Assembly: GCA_964574335.1 (NCBI GenBank)
Contig: CAZNNH010000043.1
Location: forward strand, 1-38,978
Reading direction: 5' to 3'
DNA: 38,978 bases
Source: CAZNNH01 sp964574335
GTDB taxonomy: Bacteria; Acidobacteriota; Vicinamibacteria; Fen-336
In this document: in pieces, positions 15,177 through 23,936 of the stretch
Layout of the letters: each line of letters opens with the position of its first letter
Numbering within the stretch: the stretch's first letter is position 1
Notes under the pieces: model-generated
What the model saw: only the letters and a program-made list of their open reading frames with translations
Told to the model about the DNA's origin: nothing
Database searches by the model: none
Made by a program: the position numbers and the translations under genes

Positions 15177-16688
15177 GTGAAGGTGAGCCAGACCGAGGTT
15201 CGCGACGTGCCCGCAGGCGGGCACCTCACGGCGCTCCGTGGGCGACGCGAGCGCCGGCGGCAGGTGCCGACGCTGGTGCTGCTCGGCGCCCTGACGGCCG
15301 CCCTCGCCGTGAGTGTCGCGGCGCAGCCGGAGGGGGACGCGCGTCGGCTGGTCGAGGCGCGGGAGGAGAGGGCGAACGAGGTCCAGCCGCCGGGCCAGGT
15401 CCTGGACCTGCTGGGCATCCGGCCCGGGCTCGTCATCGGCGAGGTCGGCGCCGGTCGCGGCCGGGTCACGGTTCATCTCGCGACCCGGGTGGGGGACTCG
15501 GGCAGGGTCTACGCCAACGACATCGACGCATCGGCGGTCGAGTACCTGAAGCAGCGCTGCCGGCGTCTGGGCCTGATCAACGTCGAGGCTTTCCTCAGCG
15601 AGCCCGGCGACGCCGGCTTCCCCCAGGACAGCCTCGACCTGGCCTTCATGTCCTGGGTCTACCACCACGCGGAGCAGCCGGTCCCCCTGCTCCGGAGCCT
15701 GGTCCCGAGCCTGAAGCCGTGGGGCGTGGTGGTCCTGGTCGAGCCGAAGCCGTCGGCTCACCCGGAGGAAGGCGCCCGGGAGCTGACGCGCGACTCGGTC
15801 GGGGAGGACGCCCGAGCCGCCGGCCTGGTCCTGGACCGGATGGTCGAGGATCGGCTGGAGGAGGACAACATCTTTATCCTGCGTCCGGCGGTCCCCGACC
15901 TTCCCGAGTCGCGGGACCCGCAGAAGGTCCGGGCCCTGTGGCTCGATTACCTTGAGTGGAGGAAGGGCGCCCCGGGGACGAAGTCGCCCCGAGACTACGC
16001 CGTGAGCCTGGAGAGAAGGGGCGTCCCCGGTCCCGAGATCCGGCGCCGGCTGCACGTGCTGCGTGCCCAGTTCACCGAGCAGCCGGAGGGGATCGAGATG
16101 ATCTACGACCCCCTCTACGGCAAGCCCCTGACCGGCGAGCTGGAGAAGGATGGCTTCAAGACCCGGCCCAACGCCTTCCTGGTCGAGTCGATGAAGGCCA
16201 TCGACCCCGCCGGCCAAGCGCTGGACGTGGGCGCGGGCATGGGTCGCAACGCCCTCTACCTGGCTCGGCTGGGCTGGGAGGTGACCGGCATCGACCTCTC
16301 GGGGGAGGGGCTGGCCGTCATGCGGACGGGGGCCGAGAAGGCCGGCCTGAAGGTCCACACCGCCAAGACCTCGTACGCGGACTTCGACTTCGGCCAAGAG
16401 CGCTGGGATCTGATCGCGATGATCCTCTCCTGGGCCCCCGTGGAGGAGGCGGAGTTCCTGGCCCGCCTCAAGGCTTCGATCCGTCCCGGCGGCTACGTCG
16501 TGTTCGAGCACGTCATCCAGCGCGACCAGGAGCCGTTCCCGCCCGGCGTCCATGCCCTGGCCCCCGGCGCGCTCCGGGAGCTGTTCTCCGACTTCGAGAT
16601 TCCCGTCTACCGCGAGGAGGACGACTACGGCGACTGGGGCGGCCCGCCCACCCCGCATGTGAGGATGGTGGCTCGCAAGCCCCGCTGA
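15177..16688 (+). CDS. Signal-peptide-bearing fusion of two class I SAM methyltransferase domains
   Basis: A protein of about 503 residues with two complete Rossmann methyltransferase domains. An N-terminal Arg-rich stretch and a hydrophobic segment (VPTLVLLGALTAALAVSVAA, then QPEG) look like a signal peptide or anchor. Domain 1, about residues 65-230: VIGEVGAGRGRVTVHLA with acidic YANDIDAS, resembling isoaspartyl/phosphatidylethanolamine-type methyltransferases. Domain 2, about 330-495: ALDVGAGMGRNALYLARLGW, VTGIDLSGEG and the motif IV-like LIAMILSWAPV. Between them lies an Arg/Glu-rich linker. SAM is cytoplasmic, so a cleaved export signal is puzzling. The GTG at 15177 lies 8 bases after AGGGAGG; an ATG at 15171 is only 2 bases away. 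Substrates unknown. Confidence 0.82.
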   Translation: MKVSQTEVRDVPAGGHLTALRGRRERRRQVPTLVLLGALTAALAVSVAAQPEGDARRLVEAREERANEVQPPGQVLDLLGIRPGLVIGEVGAGRGRVTVHLATRVGDSGRVYANDIDASAVEYLKQRCRRLGLINVEAFLSEPGDAGFPQDSLDLAFMSWVYHHAEQPVPLLRSLVPSLKPWGVVVLVEPKPSAHPEEGARELTRDSVGEDARAAGLVLDRMVEDRLEEDNIFILRPAVPDLPESRDPQKVRALWLDYLEWRKGAPGTKSPRDYAVSLERRGVPGPEIRRRLHVLRAQFTEQPEGIEMIYDPLYGKPLTGELEKDGFKTRPNAFLVESMKAIDPAGQALDVGAGMGRNALYLARLGWEVTGIDLSGEGLAVMRTGAEKAGLKVHTAKTSYADFDFGQERWDLIAMILSWAPVEEAEFLARLKASIRPGGYVVFEHVIQRDQEPFPPGVHALAPGALRELFSDFEIPVYREEDDYGDWGGPPTPHVRMVARKPR

Positions 16689-16836
16689 CCCCCGTCGCCG
16701 CGAGGGCGCCCCTGTTCGCCTGTGGGATGGCGTCTTCCCACTCTCGGTCAGTCGTGTCCCCGCAGGCCGCGTTGTTGCGGCGCGAAGCTGCGGCACGGCT
16801 CTTGCACGACACACCCGACGGCGCGAAGGAGGCGAG

Positions 16837-19290
16837 GTGGGTCACACTCTCAAGGACCTGCGGTACGCGTGGCGTGGCCTGGTGCGCAACCCCACGTTCA
16901 CGATCGTCGCTGTCGTCACGTTGAGCTGGGGCATCGGGGCCACCAGCGCCGTGTTCACGGTCGTCGACGCGGTCCTCGTCCGACCGCTGAGGTTCCGATC
17001 GCCCGACCGCTTGGTTCGCCTCTACTCGACCGACCAGCAGCGCGGCGACGATCGCGACAACACCAGCCCCGCCGACTATCTGGACTGGAAGGACCAGAGC
17101 AGGAGCTTCGAGCAGGTCGCGGCGTTCGAGTCCTCCACCTACAACGTCGTCGATCCGGGGGAGTACCCGCGGCGGGTCAAGGGGGCATCGGTCACGCCCC
17201 AGTTCTTCACCCTGCTCGGTGTGGACGCGGCACAGGGGAGGGTGCTCTCGCCTGACATCGACACCCCGCAAGCCGAGCGGAGCGTGGTGGTCGGCGACAC
17301 CTTCTGGCGCGTCCAGCTCACGGGGGCGGCCGACGTCGTCGGACGACGCATCGACCTGAACGGCGAAGGCTACACGGTCGTCGGCGTCATGCCGCCGGGC
17401 TTCGACTACCCCGGAGAGGCCGAGCTGTGGGTGGCGTCGAGGTTCTCCGTCCCCGATCCGCCCGTGGACGTCGGCGAGGATCCGGCCGGCAACCGAGGCG
17501 CCGAGTACGTCGACGTGATCGCGCGCCTGGCTCCCGACGTCAGCCTCGAACAGGCCCAGGCCGAGATGGACGCCATCGCCCGACGGCTCGAAGAAGCGTT
17601 TCCGGACACCAATACCGGCGAGGGCGTGGCGGTGGTGCCCCTCATCAGCTCCATCGTCTCCGAGGCGCGCCCGCTCTTGCTGCTGCTCCTCGGCGCGGTG
17701 GGTTTCGTGCTCCTGATCGCCTGCGCCAACGTGGCCAACCTGCTGCTGACCCGGGCCGTCCAGCGCGAGCGGGAGATCGCCATCCGGAGGGCCCTGGGCG
17801 CGGGCCGCCTCCGCATCGTCCGGCAGTTGCTCGCCGAGAGCCTGCTGCTGGCCGTCCTCGGAGGCTCGCTCGGCCTGGCGGTGGCGTCGTGGGGGGCCGA
17901 GGCGCTGCTCTCGCTGTCGCCACAGACGATCCCCCGGGCGGCGGAGGTCTCGGTCGACCTGAGGGTCGTCGCCTTCACCTGCTTCGTGGTCCTTGGCACC
18001 GGGCTCGCCTTCGGCCTGGCTCCGGTGTCCCAACTGCTCCGTGGTGACGTGCAGCGCGCGATGCAGCGGGGCCAGGGGGGGTACACCGTCGCCGGCGGCG
18101 GGGGTCGGCTGCGCCGCGGCCTGGTGGTTGCGGAGGTCGCCCTCTCTTTGCTGCTGCTGGTCGGGACCGGTCTGATGGTCCGGACCTTTGTCGGGCTCAC
18201 CACCGTGGAGCCTGGGTTCGATCCCAGCCGCACGGCGGTGGCCCACGTGGCCCTGCCCCAGGCCAGGTACGCTGAGGATTCTCAGCTCAGGGCCTTCCAA
18301 GCTCAAGTGCTGGAGCGGATCAGGGCCCATCCGGAGGTCGAGTCGGCGGCCACCGTGCTGACCCTGCCCATGCACTGGAACATCCATGGCGCGCTGGGCT
18401 TCACCATCGACGGCCGGCCCACGCCGGAGGGGAAGGGCCCGGTGGCCGGCTACCAGGTGGTCGACCCCGATTACTTCCGCACCCTGCGCATCCCGCTTCG
18501 GCGGGGGCGGCTCTTGTCGGCGGCCGACGACGAGAGGGCGCCCCAGGTGGCGCTGGTGAACGAGACGCTGGTGAGGCGCTACTTCACCGACTCCGATCCG
18601 ATTGGCCAGCGGATCACCTGGCGGAACGATCCGGACACGGACCGAGCCATCTGGGTCACCGTGGTCGGTGTGGTCGGCGACGTCCGGGTCGACGGCCTGG
18701 ACGCCGACCCGCGGCCCGAGACCTACCGGCCGTATCAGCAGAGCTGCTTCCCCTACCTGACCCTGGTGGCGCGGGCCCGGCACGACGCGGCGAGCGTATT
18801 GCCGCTGATGCGCGAGGCCGTCCTCGCCGTGGATCCGGCACAGCCCATCTCCGGGCTCGCGACCCTGGACCAGGTGATCCGGAGCTCCCTCGGGCCGCGC
18901 CGGTTCAGCATGCTGCTGCTCGGCGGCTTCGCCCTCACCGCGCTGCTGTTGGCGGCGTTGGGGCTGTACGGCGTCTTGAGCTTCTCCGTCAGCCAGCGCT
19001 CCCACGAGATCGGGATCCGCCGGGCCCTCGGGGCCCGGCCGCGCGACGTCGCGCGCCAGTTCGTGGGTGAGGGCCTGCGGCTCGTGGGCCTCGGCCTCGC
19101 TCTCGGTACCGTCGGCGCCCTCGCCCTCCGGCGCGCGATCGAGGGCCTGGTCTACGGCGTGCCGACCACCGATCCAGCCAGCTTCCTGATGGCCATGGGG
19201 GTGCTTTCGATGGCGGCCCTGCTGGCCAGCTACCTCCCGGCCGCCCGAGCCGCCCGGCTGCAGCCGATGGCCGCCCTCAGGCACGAGTAG
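16837..19290 (+). CDS. ADOP-type ABC transporter permease (duplicated MacB/FtsX)
   Basis: An 817-residue inner-membrane protein with the layout of the acidobacterial duplicated orphan permeases. TM1 at about 21-42 (NPTFTIVAVVTLSWGIGATS) is followed by a large periplasmic MacB core domain to about 275. A first FtsX block has TM helices near 282-305, 333-360 and 372-395; a second TM plus periplasmic domain runs from about 425 to 690; a second FtsX block lies at 690-805 and ends PMAALRHE. Characteristic repeats include REREIAIRRALGAGR and its partner RSHEIGIRRALGARP. No ATPase gene is adjacent, as usual for this family. The GTG start has AAGGAGG 5 bases upstream. Likely role: MacB-like mechanotransmission for export or lipoprotein handling. 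Confidence 0.93.
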   Translation: MGHTLKDLRYAWRGLVRNPTFTIVAVVTLSWGIGATSAVFTVVDAVLVRPLRFRSPDRLVRLYSTDQQRGDDRDNTSPADYLDWKDQSRSFEQVAAFESSTYNVVDPGEYPRRVKGASVTPQFFTLLGVDAAQGRVLSPDIDTPQAERSVVVGDTFWRVQLTGAADVVGRRIDLNGEGYTVVGVMPPGFDYPGEAELWVASRFSVPDPPVDVGEDPAGNRGAEYVDVIARLAPDVSLEQAQAEMDAIARRLEEAFPDTNTGEGVAVVPLISSIVSEARPLLLLLLGAVGFVLLIACANVANLLLTRAVQREREIAIRRALGAGRLRIVRQLLAESLLLAVLGGSLGLAVASWGAEALLSLSPQTIPRAAEVSVDLRVVAFTCFVVLGTGLAFGLAPVSQLLRGDVQRAMQRGQGGYTVAGGGGRLRRGLVVAEVALSLLLLVGTGLMVRTFVGLTTVEPGFDPSRTAVAHVALPQARYAEDSQLRAFQAQVLERIRAHPEVESAATVLTLPMHWNIHGALGFTIDGRPTPEGKGPVAGYQVVDPDYFRTLRIPLRRGRLLSAADDERAPQVALVNETLVRRYFTDSDPIGQRITWRNDPDTDRAIWVTVVGVVGDVRVDGLDADPRPETYRPYQQSCFPYLTLVARARHDAASVLPLMREAVLAVDPAQPISGLATLDQVIRSSLGPRRFSMLLLGGFALTALLLAALGLYGVLSFSVSQRSHEIGIRRALGARPRDVARQFVGEGLRLVGLGLALGTVGALALRRAIEGLVYGVPTTDPASFLMAMGVLSMAALLASYLPAARAARLQPMAALRHE

Positions 19291-19300
19291 CCGGGCGTCG

Positions 19301-20095
19301 TCAGGCCTCCGGTGGACGGAGCGGGGCGATGGCTGCCTCGATTCTCTCCTGGGCGTCGCGGAGCGCCGGCAGGATCTCGCGGCCCACGCGGTCCTTGACC
19401 CCCGTCCGGTAGGGCAGGCCCACGTTGAGGGCCGACGCCACCGTGCCCGACCGGTCGCGGATCGGGACCGCGACCGAGCAGAGACCGAGCTCCAGCTCCT
19501 GGACCACCACCGCGTGGCCCTGGGCACGCACCTTCAGGACCTCGGCCTTGAGGGCGGCCTTGGCGAACACCGTGTGGGGCGTGAGCGCGCGGGTGGTGGC
19601 CGAGGCCAGCCACCGGTCGAGGGCCGTGTCGTCGAGAGCGGCGAGCAGCACCCGACCCATGGAGGTGGGAAAGGCGGGGAGGCGGGCTCCCACCCCCAGC
19701 GAGATGGTCATCACTCGTCGCACCGGCACCCGAGCCACGTAGACGATGTCCGAGCCATCGAGCACGCTCATCGAGCAGCTCTCGTCGATGCTCCTCGAGA
19801 GCCGCTCCATGTGGGGCTGCGCCAGCCCGGGCAGCGCCCACGAGGAGAGGTAGGAGAAGCCGAGCTCGAGCACCCGGGGGGTGAGGTAGAACTGCCGTCC
19901 TCTCGAGCCGACGTAGCCCAGGTGGCGAAGCGTCAGCAGGCAGCGGCGCGCCGCCGCCCGTGGCAGGCCGGCACTCTCGGCCACCTCCGAGAGACAAAGC
20001 GACGGGTGGTCGCGGTCGAAGGTCCGGATCACCTGGAGGCCGCGCGCCAGGGACCGGATGTAGTCGGGGCCGTCGTCGAAGCGGAGAATCGCCAT
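19301..20095 (-). CDS. IclR-family transcriptional regulator
   Basis: A 264-residue regulator. Residues 12-75 form a winged helix (SLARGLQVIRTFDRDHPS, LSEVAESAGLPRAAARRCLLTL). Residues 85-255 form the IclR effector domain with SMSVLDGSDIVYVARVP, SMGRVLLAALDD and ALNVGLP. It resembles the PcaR/PobR branch, which responds to small aromatic or dicarboxylic acids. It is divergent from the aminotransferase-to-dehydrogenase operon; two matching palindromes lie between the starts, so it probably controls that operon and itself. The ATG at 20095 is where IclR homology begins; the much longer open frame upstream only reads antisense through the aminotransferase gene. It ends 10 bp from the ADOP gene, convergent. 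Confidence 0.92.
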   Translation of the reverse strand: MAILRFDDGPDYIRSLARGLQVIRTFDRDHPSLCLSEVAESAGLPRAAARRCLLTLRHLGYVGSRGRQFYLTPRVLELGFSYLSSWALPGLAQPHMERLSRSIDESCSMSVLDGSDIVYVARVPVRRVMTISLGVGARLPAFPTSMGRVLLAALDDTALDRWLASATTRALTPHTVFAKAALKAEVLKVRAQGHAVVVQELELGLCSVAVPIRDRSGTVASALNVGLPYRTGVKDRVGREILPALRDAQERIEAAIAPLRPPEA

Positions 20096-20101
20096 CGCAG
20101 T

Positions 20102-20130
20102 TTGACAGGCCGGGCGAGGGGGATTGTAGA
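20102..20130 (+). promoter_or_regulatory. Strong sigma70 promoter of the catabolic operon
   Basis: TTGACA (20102-20107, perfect) and TGTAGA (20125-20130) with a 17-bp spacer. Transcription would begin near 20137, inside the first 15-bp palindrome of the IclR-type operator. The promoter lies immediately before the regulator's own start codon at 20095. Confidence 0.75.
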
Positions 20131-20133
20131 ATG

Positions 20134-20167
20134 GTTCGCCATACGAATCAACGTTCGCATAGCGAAC
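20134..20167. promoter_or_regulatory. Tandem IclR-type operator (two 15-bp palindromes)
   Basis: GTTCGCCATACGAAT (20134-20148) and GTTCGCATAGCGAAC (20153-20167) share the GTTCG-N5-CGAAY form; the second is a perfect inverted repeat around ATA. Centres are 19 bp apart, near two helical turns. Position over and just after the start of transcription suggests repression. On the minus strand TATGGC (20143-20138) inside the first site could be the regulator's own -10. Confidence 0.7.
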
Positions 20168-20182
20168 AGCCCGGAAGGGACC

Positions 20183-21493
20183 ATGACCCGAGAACGGACG
20201 AGCGTCCTGCATAGCTGGTGCGTGCAGGCCGAGTGGGACGCCCCCACCATCGTGGGGGGCCAGGGGGCATGGTTCTGGGATTCGGAGGGGCGCCGGTACC
20301 TGGACATGAGCAGCCAGGCCGAGTGCCTGAGCCTGGGCCACCAGCACCCGGCCCTGGTCCGCGCCATCCAGCAGCAGGCCGAGAAGCTCTGCTTCATCCA
20401 CTCGGACTGGGGCGCCGCGCCCCGAGCCGAGCTCGCCGAGCGGCTGCTGGAGAAGTCGGGCTTCGAGGGGGGACGGGTCTTCTTCACCCTCGGCGGGGCC
20501 GACGCCAACGAGACCGCGGTCAAGCTGGCCCGCCAGGCGAGCGGCAAGCCGGGCGGCTGGATCGTGGCCCGGGACCGCTCCTACCACGGCGCCAGCTACG
20601 CCACCATGGCGCTCTCCGGCGACCCGCGCGCCCGCCACCACATCCAGCCCGATGAGATGCACGCCGTCCACGTCCCTCCGCCCTACGTCTATCGCTGCCC
20701 CTTCGGCTCGGCGTCCTCGGCCGAGTGCGGGGAGCGGGCCGCCCGCGCGGTGGGGGAGGCCATCGACCTGCGGGGCGCCTCCGACGTGGCCGCGGTGCTG
20801 ATGGAGCCCAACGCCGGTACCAACGGCATCGTCCCGCCGGACGGCTACTGGCCGCGGCTGCGCGAGGAGACCCGCCAGCGCGGCGTCTACCTGATCGCCG
20901 ACGAGGTGATGAGCGGCTTCGGCCGCTGCGGCGAGTGGTTCGCCTGGCAGCGTCACGGCGAGGCCGGCCGCCCGGACCTGATGACGCTGGCCAAGGGGCT
21001 GACCGCCTCCTCGCTGCCGCTCGGCGCGGTGGTGCTCTCTCGGGAGGTGGCGACGGTCGTCGAGCACCAGATGCTCTACGCCGGCCTCACCTACTGCGGC
21101 CACCCCCTGGCCTGCGCCGCTGGCCTGGCCGCCGTCCAGGCCTACGAGGACGAGGGGCTGATCGAGCGCTCGCGCCTGCTCGGGGCGCGCCTCGTCGCCG
21201 AGCTCCTGGTCATGCAGGAGCGCTGCCCGGTGATCGGCGACGTCCGCGGGGGGCACGGCCTGTTCGCGGTGGTGGAGCTGGTGAAGGACCGCGACACACG
21301 CGAGCCGATCTCGGCCTGGCCGGCTCGCCACCCCTCACTGGAGACGCTTCAGAGGCGGGCCCTCGCCGAGGGCGTGTCGTTCGCCACCCGGGGCAACCTG
21401 ATCCTCCTGGCGCCGCCACTGGTGATCGAGGAGCCGGACATGGAGCACGCCCTGCGCCTCTTGGGGTGCCTGCTCGAGGAGCTATGGCCATGA
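20183..21493 (+). CDS. Class III PLP-dependent aminotransferase
   Basis: A 436-residue omega- or alpha-amino-acid aminotransferase. Family landmarks: WDSEGRRYLDM, GGADANETAVKLARQ, YHGASYATMALSGD, the ADEVMSGFGR acidic motif, and the Schiff-base Lys in LMTLAKGLTASSLPLG. It is closest in feel to the taurine- or beta-alanine-pyruvate group (AEWDAPTIVGGQG start, YAGLTYCGHPLAC). In this operon it would remove or add the amino group of a lysine-derived intermediate, for instance 2-aminoadipate, but this is inference. The ATG follows GGAAGGGA, 16 bp after the tandem operator. The stop overlaps the next start as ATGA. Confidence 0.9.
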   Translation: MTRERTSVLHSWCVQAEWDAPTIVGGQGAWFWDSEGRRYLDMSSQAECLSLGHQHPALVRAIQQQAEKLCFIHSDWGAAPRAELAERLLEKSGFEGGRVFFTLGGADANETAVKLARQASGKPGGWIVARDRSYHGASYATMALSGDPRARHHIQPDEMHAVHVPPPYVYRCPFGSASSAECGERAARAVGEAIDLRGASDVAAVLMEPNAGTNGIVPPDGYWPRLREETRQRGVYLIADEVMSGFGRCGEWFAWQRHGEAGRPDLMTLAKGLTASSLPLGAVVLSREVATVVEHQMLYAGLTYCGHPLACAAGLAAVQAYEDEGLIERSRLLGARLVAELLVMQERCPVIGDVRGGHGLFAVVELVKDRDTREPISAWPARHPSLETLQRRALAEGVSFATRGNLILLAPPLVIEEPDMEHALRLLGCLLEELWP

Positions 21494-23058
21494 CCTTCAA
21501 GCTCACCTACTCGACGATGTTCGATCCCCCCGAGGAGATGCACGCCCGCTTCGAGTCGGCGCTCCTCGAGGTCCGCTCCGGGCTCGGGAAGAGCCACCCG
21601 CTGTTCGTCGACGGCGAGGACGTCCCCGCCGGCGAGAGCTACGAGAAGCGATCGCCGGTCGACCGGCGGGTGCTGCTGGGCCACTTCGCCCGCGGCCAGG
21701 CCCGGGATGTCGAGCGTGCCATGGTGGCCGCCCAGCGGGCCTTCCCGGCCTGGCGAGCCACCCCTCACGCCGAGCGCGCCCGCCTGGTGCGGCGGGTCGC
21801 GGAGCTGATCGAGGAGCGGGTCTACACGATGGGGGCCGCCCTGGCCCTGGAGGTGGGCAAGAACCGGATGGAGTCGCTGGGCGAGACCCAGGAGACCGCC
21901 GACTTCTTCTCGGGCTACGCGGCCGAGCTGGAGCGCAACCAGGGCTACGACCGCCCGATGCCCGACGACCCCCTGCCCAGCCACCGTTCCCACAACCGCA
22001 GCGTGCTCAAGCCGTACGGCGTCTGGGGGGTGATCGTGCCCTTCAACTTCCCGCTGGCCCTGGCCGGAGGGCCGGTGGCGGCCGCGCTTGCAACCGGGAA
22101 CACGGTGGTGCTCAAGGGGGCCACCGACACACCGTGGGCGGGACGGCTGCTGGCCGACTGCCTCCGCGACGCCGGCTTCCCCGCCGGCGTCTTCAACTAC
22201 GTGACCGGCAGCGGCAGCGTCGTCGGCGCCGCCCTGCTCGACCATCCCGACCTGGCGGGCGTCACCTTCACCGGCTCCCACGAGGTGGGCATGCACATCT
22301 ACCGGACGATGGCGGGCGGCCGCTACCCGCGCCCCTGCATCGCCGAGATGGGCGGCAAGAACGCCTGCATCGTGACCAAGAGCGGCGACCTGGAGCGGGC
22401 GGTCACCGGCATCGTGCGCTCCGCCTACGGCATGACCGGCCAGAAGTGCTCGGCGCTCTCCCGCGTCTACGTCGAGGCCTCGGTGGCGGACGCCCTGCTG
22501 GAGAAGCTGAAGGAGGCGGTGAAGGTCATCCGGGTCGGCGACCCGTGTCTTCGCGAGAACTGGATGGGCCCGGTCATCAACGAAAGCGCGGCCCGGAGCT
22601 ACGACCGGTACTGCGCGGAGCTTCGAAGCCGAGGGGGCCGGATCCTCCAAGGCGGCGCCCGGCTGGCGGAGGGCGAGCTGGGCCACGGTCACTTCGTGGC
22701 TCCGACGTTGGCCGAGGCGCCGGCCGACCACCCGCTGTTCGAGCAGGAGATGTTCCAGCCGATCCTGATGGTGTGCCGGGTCGCGGACCTGAAGCAGGGT
22801 GTGGCCCTGGCCAACCGGAGCACGCTGGGCCTGACCGGCGGTTGCTACGGCAGCGACGACGAGGTGGGCTACTTCCTCGACCACATCGAGGCCGGCGTGG
22901 TCTACGCCAACCGCCCCCAGGGCGCCACCACCGGCGCCTGGCCCTACTACCAGGCGTTCGGCGGCTGGAAGGGCTCCGGCTCCACCGGCAAGGCGATCGG
23001 GTCGTACCACTACCTGCCCCTCTACATGCGCGAGCAATCGCAGACCGTCGTCGAATGA
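21490..23058 (+). CDS. Aldehyde dehydrogenase of the P5C/semialdehyde dehydrogenase type
   Basis: A 522-residue NAD(P)-dependent dehydrogenase that oxidises an aldehyde to a carboxylate. Visible motifs: the Asn in WGVIVPFNFPLAL, NTVVLKGATDTPW, FTGSHEVG, Glu286 in AEMGGKNA, and the nucleophile Cys320 in GMTGQKCSALSR. EMGGKNA together with GQKCSALSR is typical of delta-1-pyrroline-5-carboxylate (glutamate semialdehyde) dehydrogenases. Next to a lysine-dehydrogenase-like gene, the homologous aminoadipate semialdehyde is an attractive substrate. The ATG at 21490 is 8 bases after GAGGAG and overlaps the previous stop as ATGA; an ATG two codons earlier is too close. It ends overlapping the CoA-transferase A gene. 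Confidence 0.92.
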   Translation: MTFKLTYSTMFDPPEEMHARFESALLEVRSGLGKSHPLFVDGEDVPAGESYEKRSPVDRRVLLGHFARGQARDVERAMVAAQRAFPAWRATPHAERARLVRRVAELIEERVYTMGAALALEVGKNRMESLGETQETADFFSGYAAELERNQGYDRPMPDDPLPSHRSHNRSVLKPYGVWGVIVPFNFPLALAGGPVAAALATGNTVVLKGATDTPWAGRLLADCLRDAGFPAGVFNYVTGSGSVVGAALLDHPDLAGVTFTGSHEVGMHIYRTMAGGRYPRPCIAEMGGKNACIVTKSGDLERAVTGIVRSAYGMTGQKCSALSRVYVEASVADALLEKLKEAVKVIRVGDPCLRENWMGPVINESAARSYDRYCAELRSRGGRILQGGARLAEGELGHGHFVAPTLAEAPADHPLFEQEMFQPILMVCRVADLKQGVALANRSTLGLTGGCYGSDDEVGYFLDHIEAGVVYANRPQGATTGAWPYYQAFGGWKGSGSTGKAIGSYHYLPLYMREQSQTVVE

Positions 23059-23936
23059 CGACACCGCTGCTGAGCCTGAAGGAAGCCGTCGCCGAGCACG
23101 TCCGGGACGGGCAGACGCTGGCCCTCGAGGGCTTCACCCACCTGATCCCGTTCGCCGCCGGCCACGAGATCATCCGCCAGGGCCGGCGTGACCTTCACCT
23201 GGTGCGGATGACCCCCGACCTCGTCTACGACCAGATGATCGGGGCCGGCTGCGCCCGGGCCCTCACCTTCTCCTGGGGGGGCAACCCGGGGGTGGGCTCG
23301 CTGCATCGCCTGCGCGACGCCGTCGAGAACGGCTGGCCCCGTCCCCTGGCCATCGTCGAGCACTCCCACGCCGGCATGGCCGCCGCCTTCACCGCCGGGG
23401 CCTCACACCTCCCCTTCGGGTTGCTGCGCGGCTACGCCGGCACCGATCTGGAGCGCGTCAACCCCGAGGTGCGTCGGGTGAGCTGCCCCTACACCGGCGA
23501 AGAGGTCGCCACCGTCCCCGCCCTGCGCCCGGACGTCACCATCCTCCACGCCCAGAAGGCCGACCGGCGCGGCAACGTGCTGATGCACGGCATCGTCGGC
23601 GCGCAGAAGGAGGCCGGCCTGGCGGCGACCAGGCTGCTGGTGACGGTGGAGGAGATCGTCGACTCTCTGGCCGCCCCGATGAACGCGGTGGTGCTGCCCC
23701 ACTGGGTGGTGAGCGCGGTGTGTCCGGTGCCGGGCGGGTCGTACCCCTCCTACGCCCTCGGCTACTACGCCCGCGACAACGCCCACTACCGGGCCTGGGA
23801 CGGCCTCTCCCGCGACCGCGACCTCTTCACCACCTTCCTCGAGCGCCACGTCCTCGGCACCCGGGACCACGCCGGCTTCCTGCGGTCGCTCGATCCGCCG
23901 CCGCCGCCGGACGTGCTGGGGAGGGTGGGGCGATGA
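23055..23936 (+). CDS. Family I CoA-transferase, subunit A (glutaconate-type)
   Basis: A 293-residue alpha subunit of a two-subunit CoA-transferase. Motifs follow the GctA family: DGQTLALEGFTHLIPFAAGH near the start, MLPFGLL-like SHLPFGLLRGYAGTDLE, PYTGEEVATVPALRPDV and HAQKADRRGNVLMHG. It binds CoA and carboxylate together with subunit B, exchanging CoA between a donor thioester and, by resemblance, a C5 dicarboxylic acid such as glutaconate or glutarate. The start overlaps the aldehyde dehydrogenase stop (ATGA) and the stop overlaps the subunit B start (ATGA), so the subunits are translationally coupled. The substrate is inferred only from family and context. Confidence 0.9.
   Translation: MTTPLLSLKEAVAEHVRDGQTLALEGFTHLIPFAAGHEIIRQGRRDLHLVRMTPDLVYDQMIGAGCARALTFSWGGNPGVGSLHRLRDAVENGWPRPLAIVEHSHAGMAAAFTAGASHLPFGLLRGYAGTDLERVNPEVRRVSCPYTGEEVATVPALRPDVTILHAQKADRRGNVLMHGIVGAQKEAGLAATRLLVTVEEIVDSLAAPMNAVVLPHWVVSAVCPVPGGSYPSYALGYYARDNAHYRAWDGLSRDRDLFTTFLERHVLGTRDHAGFLRSLDPPPPPDVLGRVGR

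Noticed and set aside
16513..19527. A 1004-codon open frame antisense to the ADOP permease
   Set aside because: Long antisense frames are common at this G+C. The product is low-complexity and Arg/Gly/His-rich, while the plus strand encodes a clear family protein with a good ribosome site.
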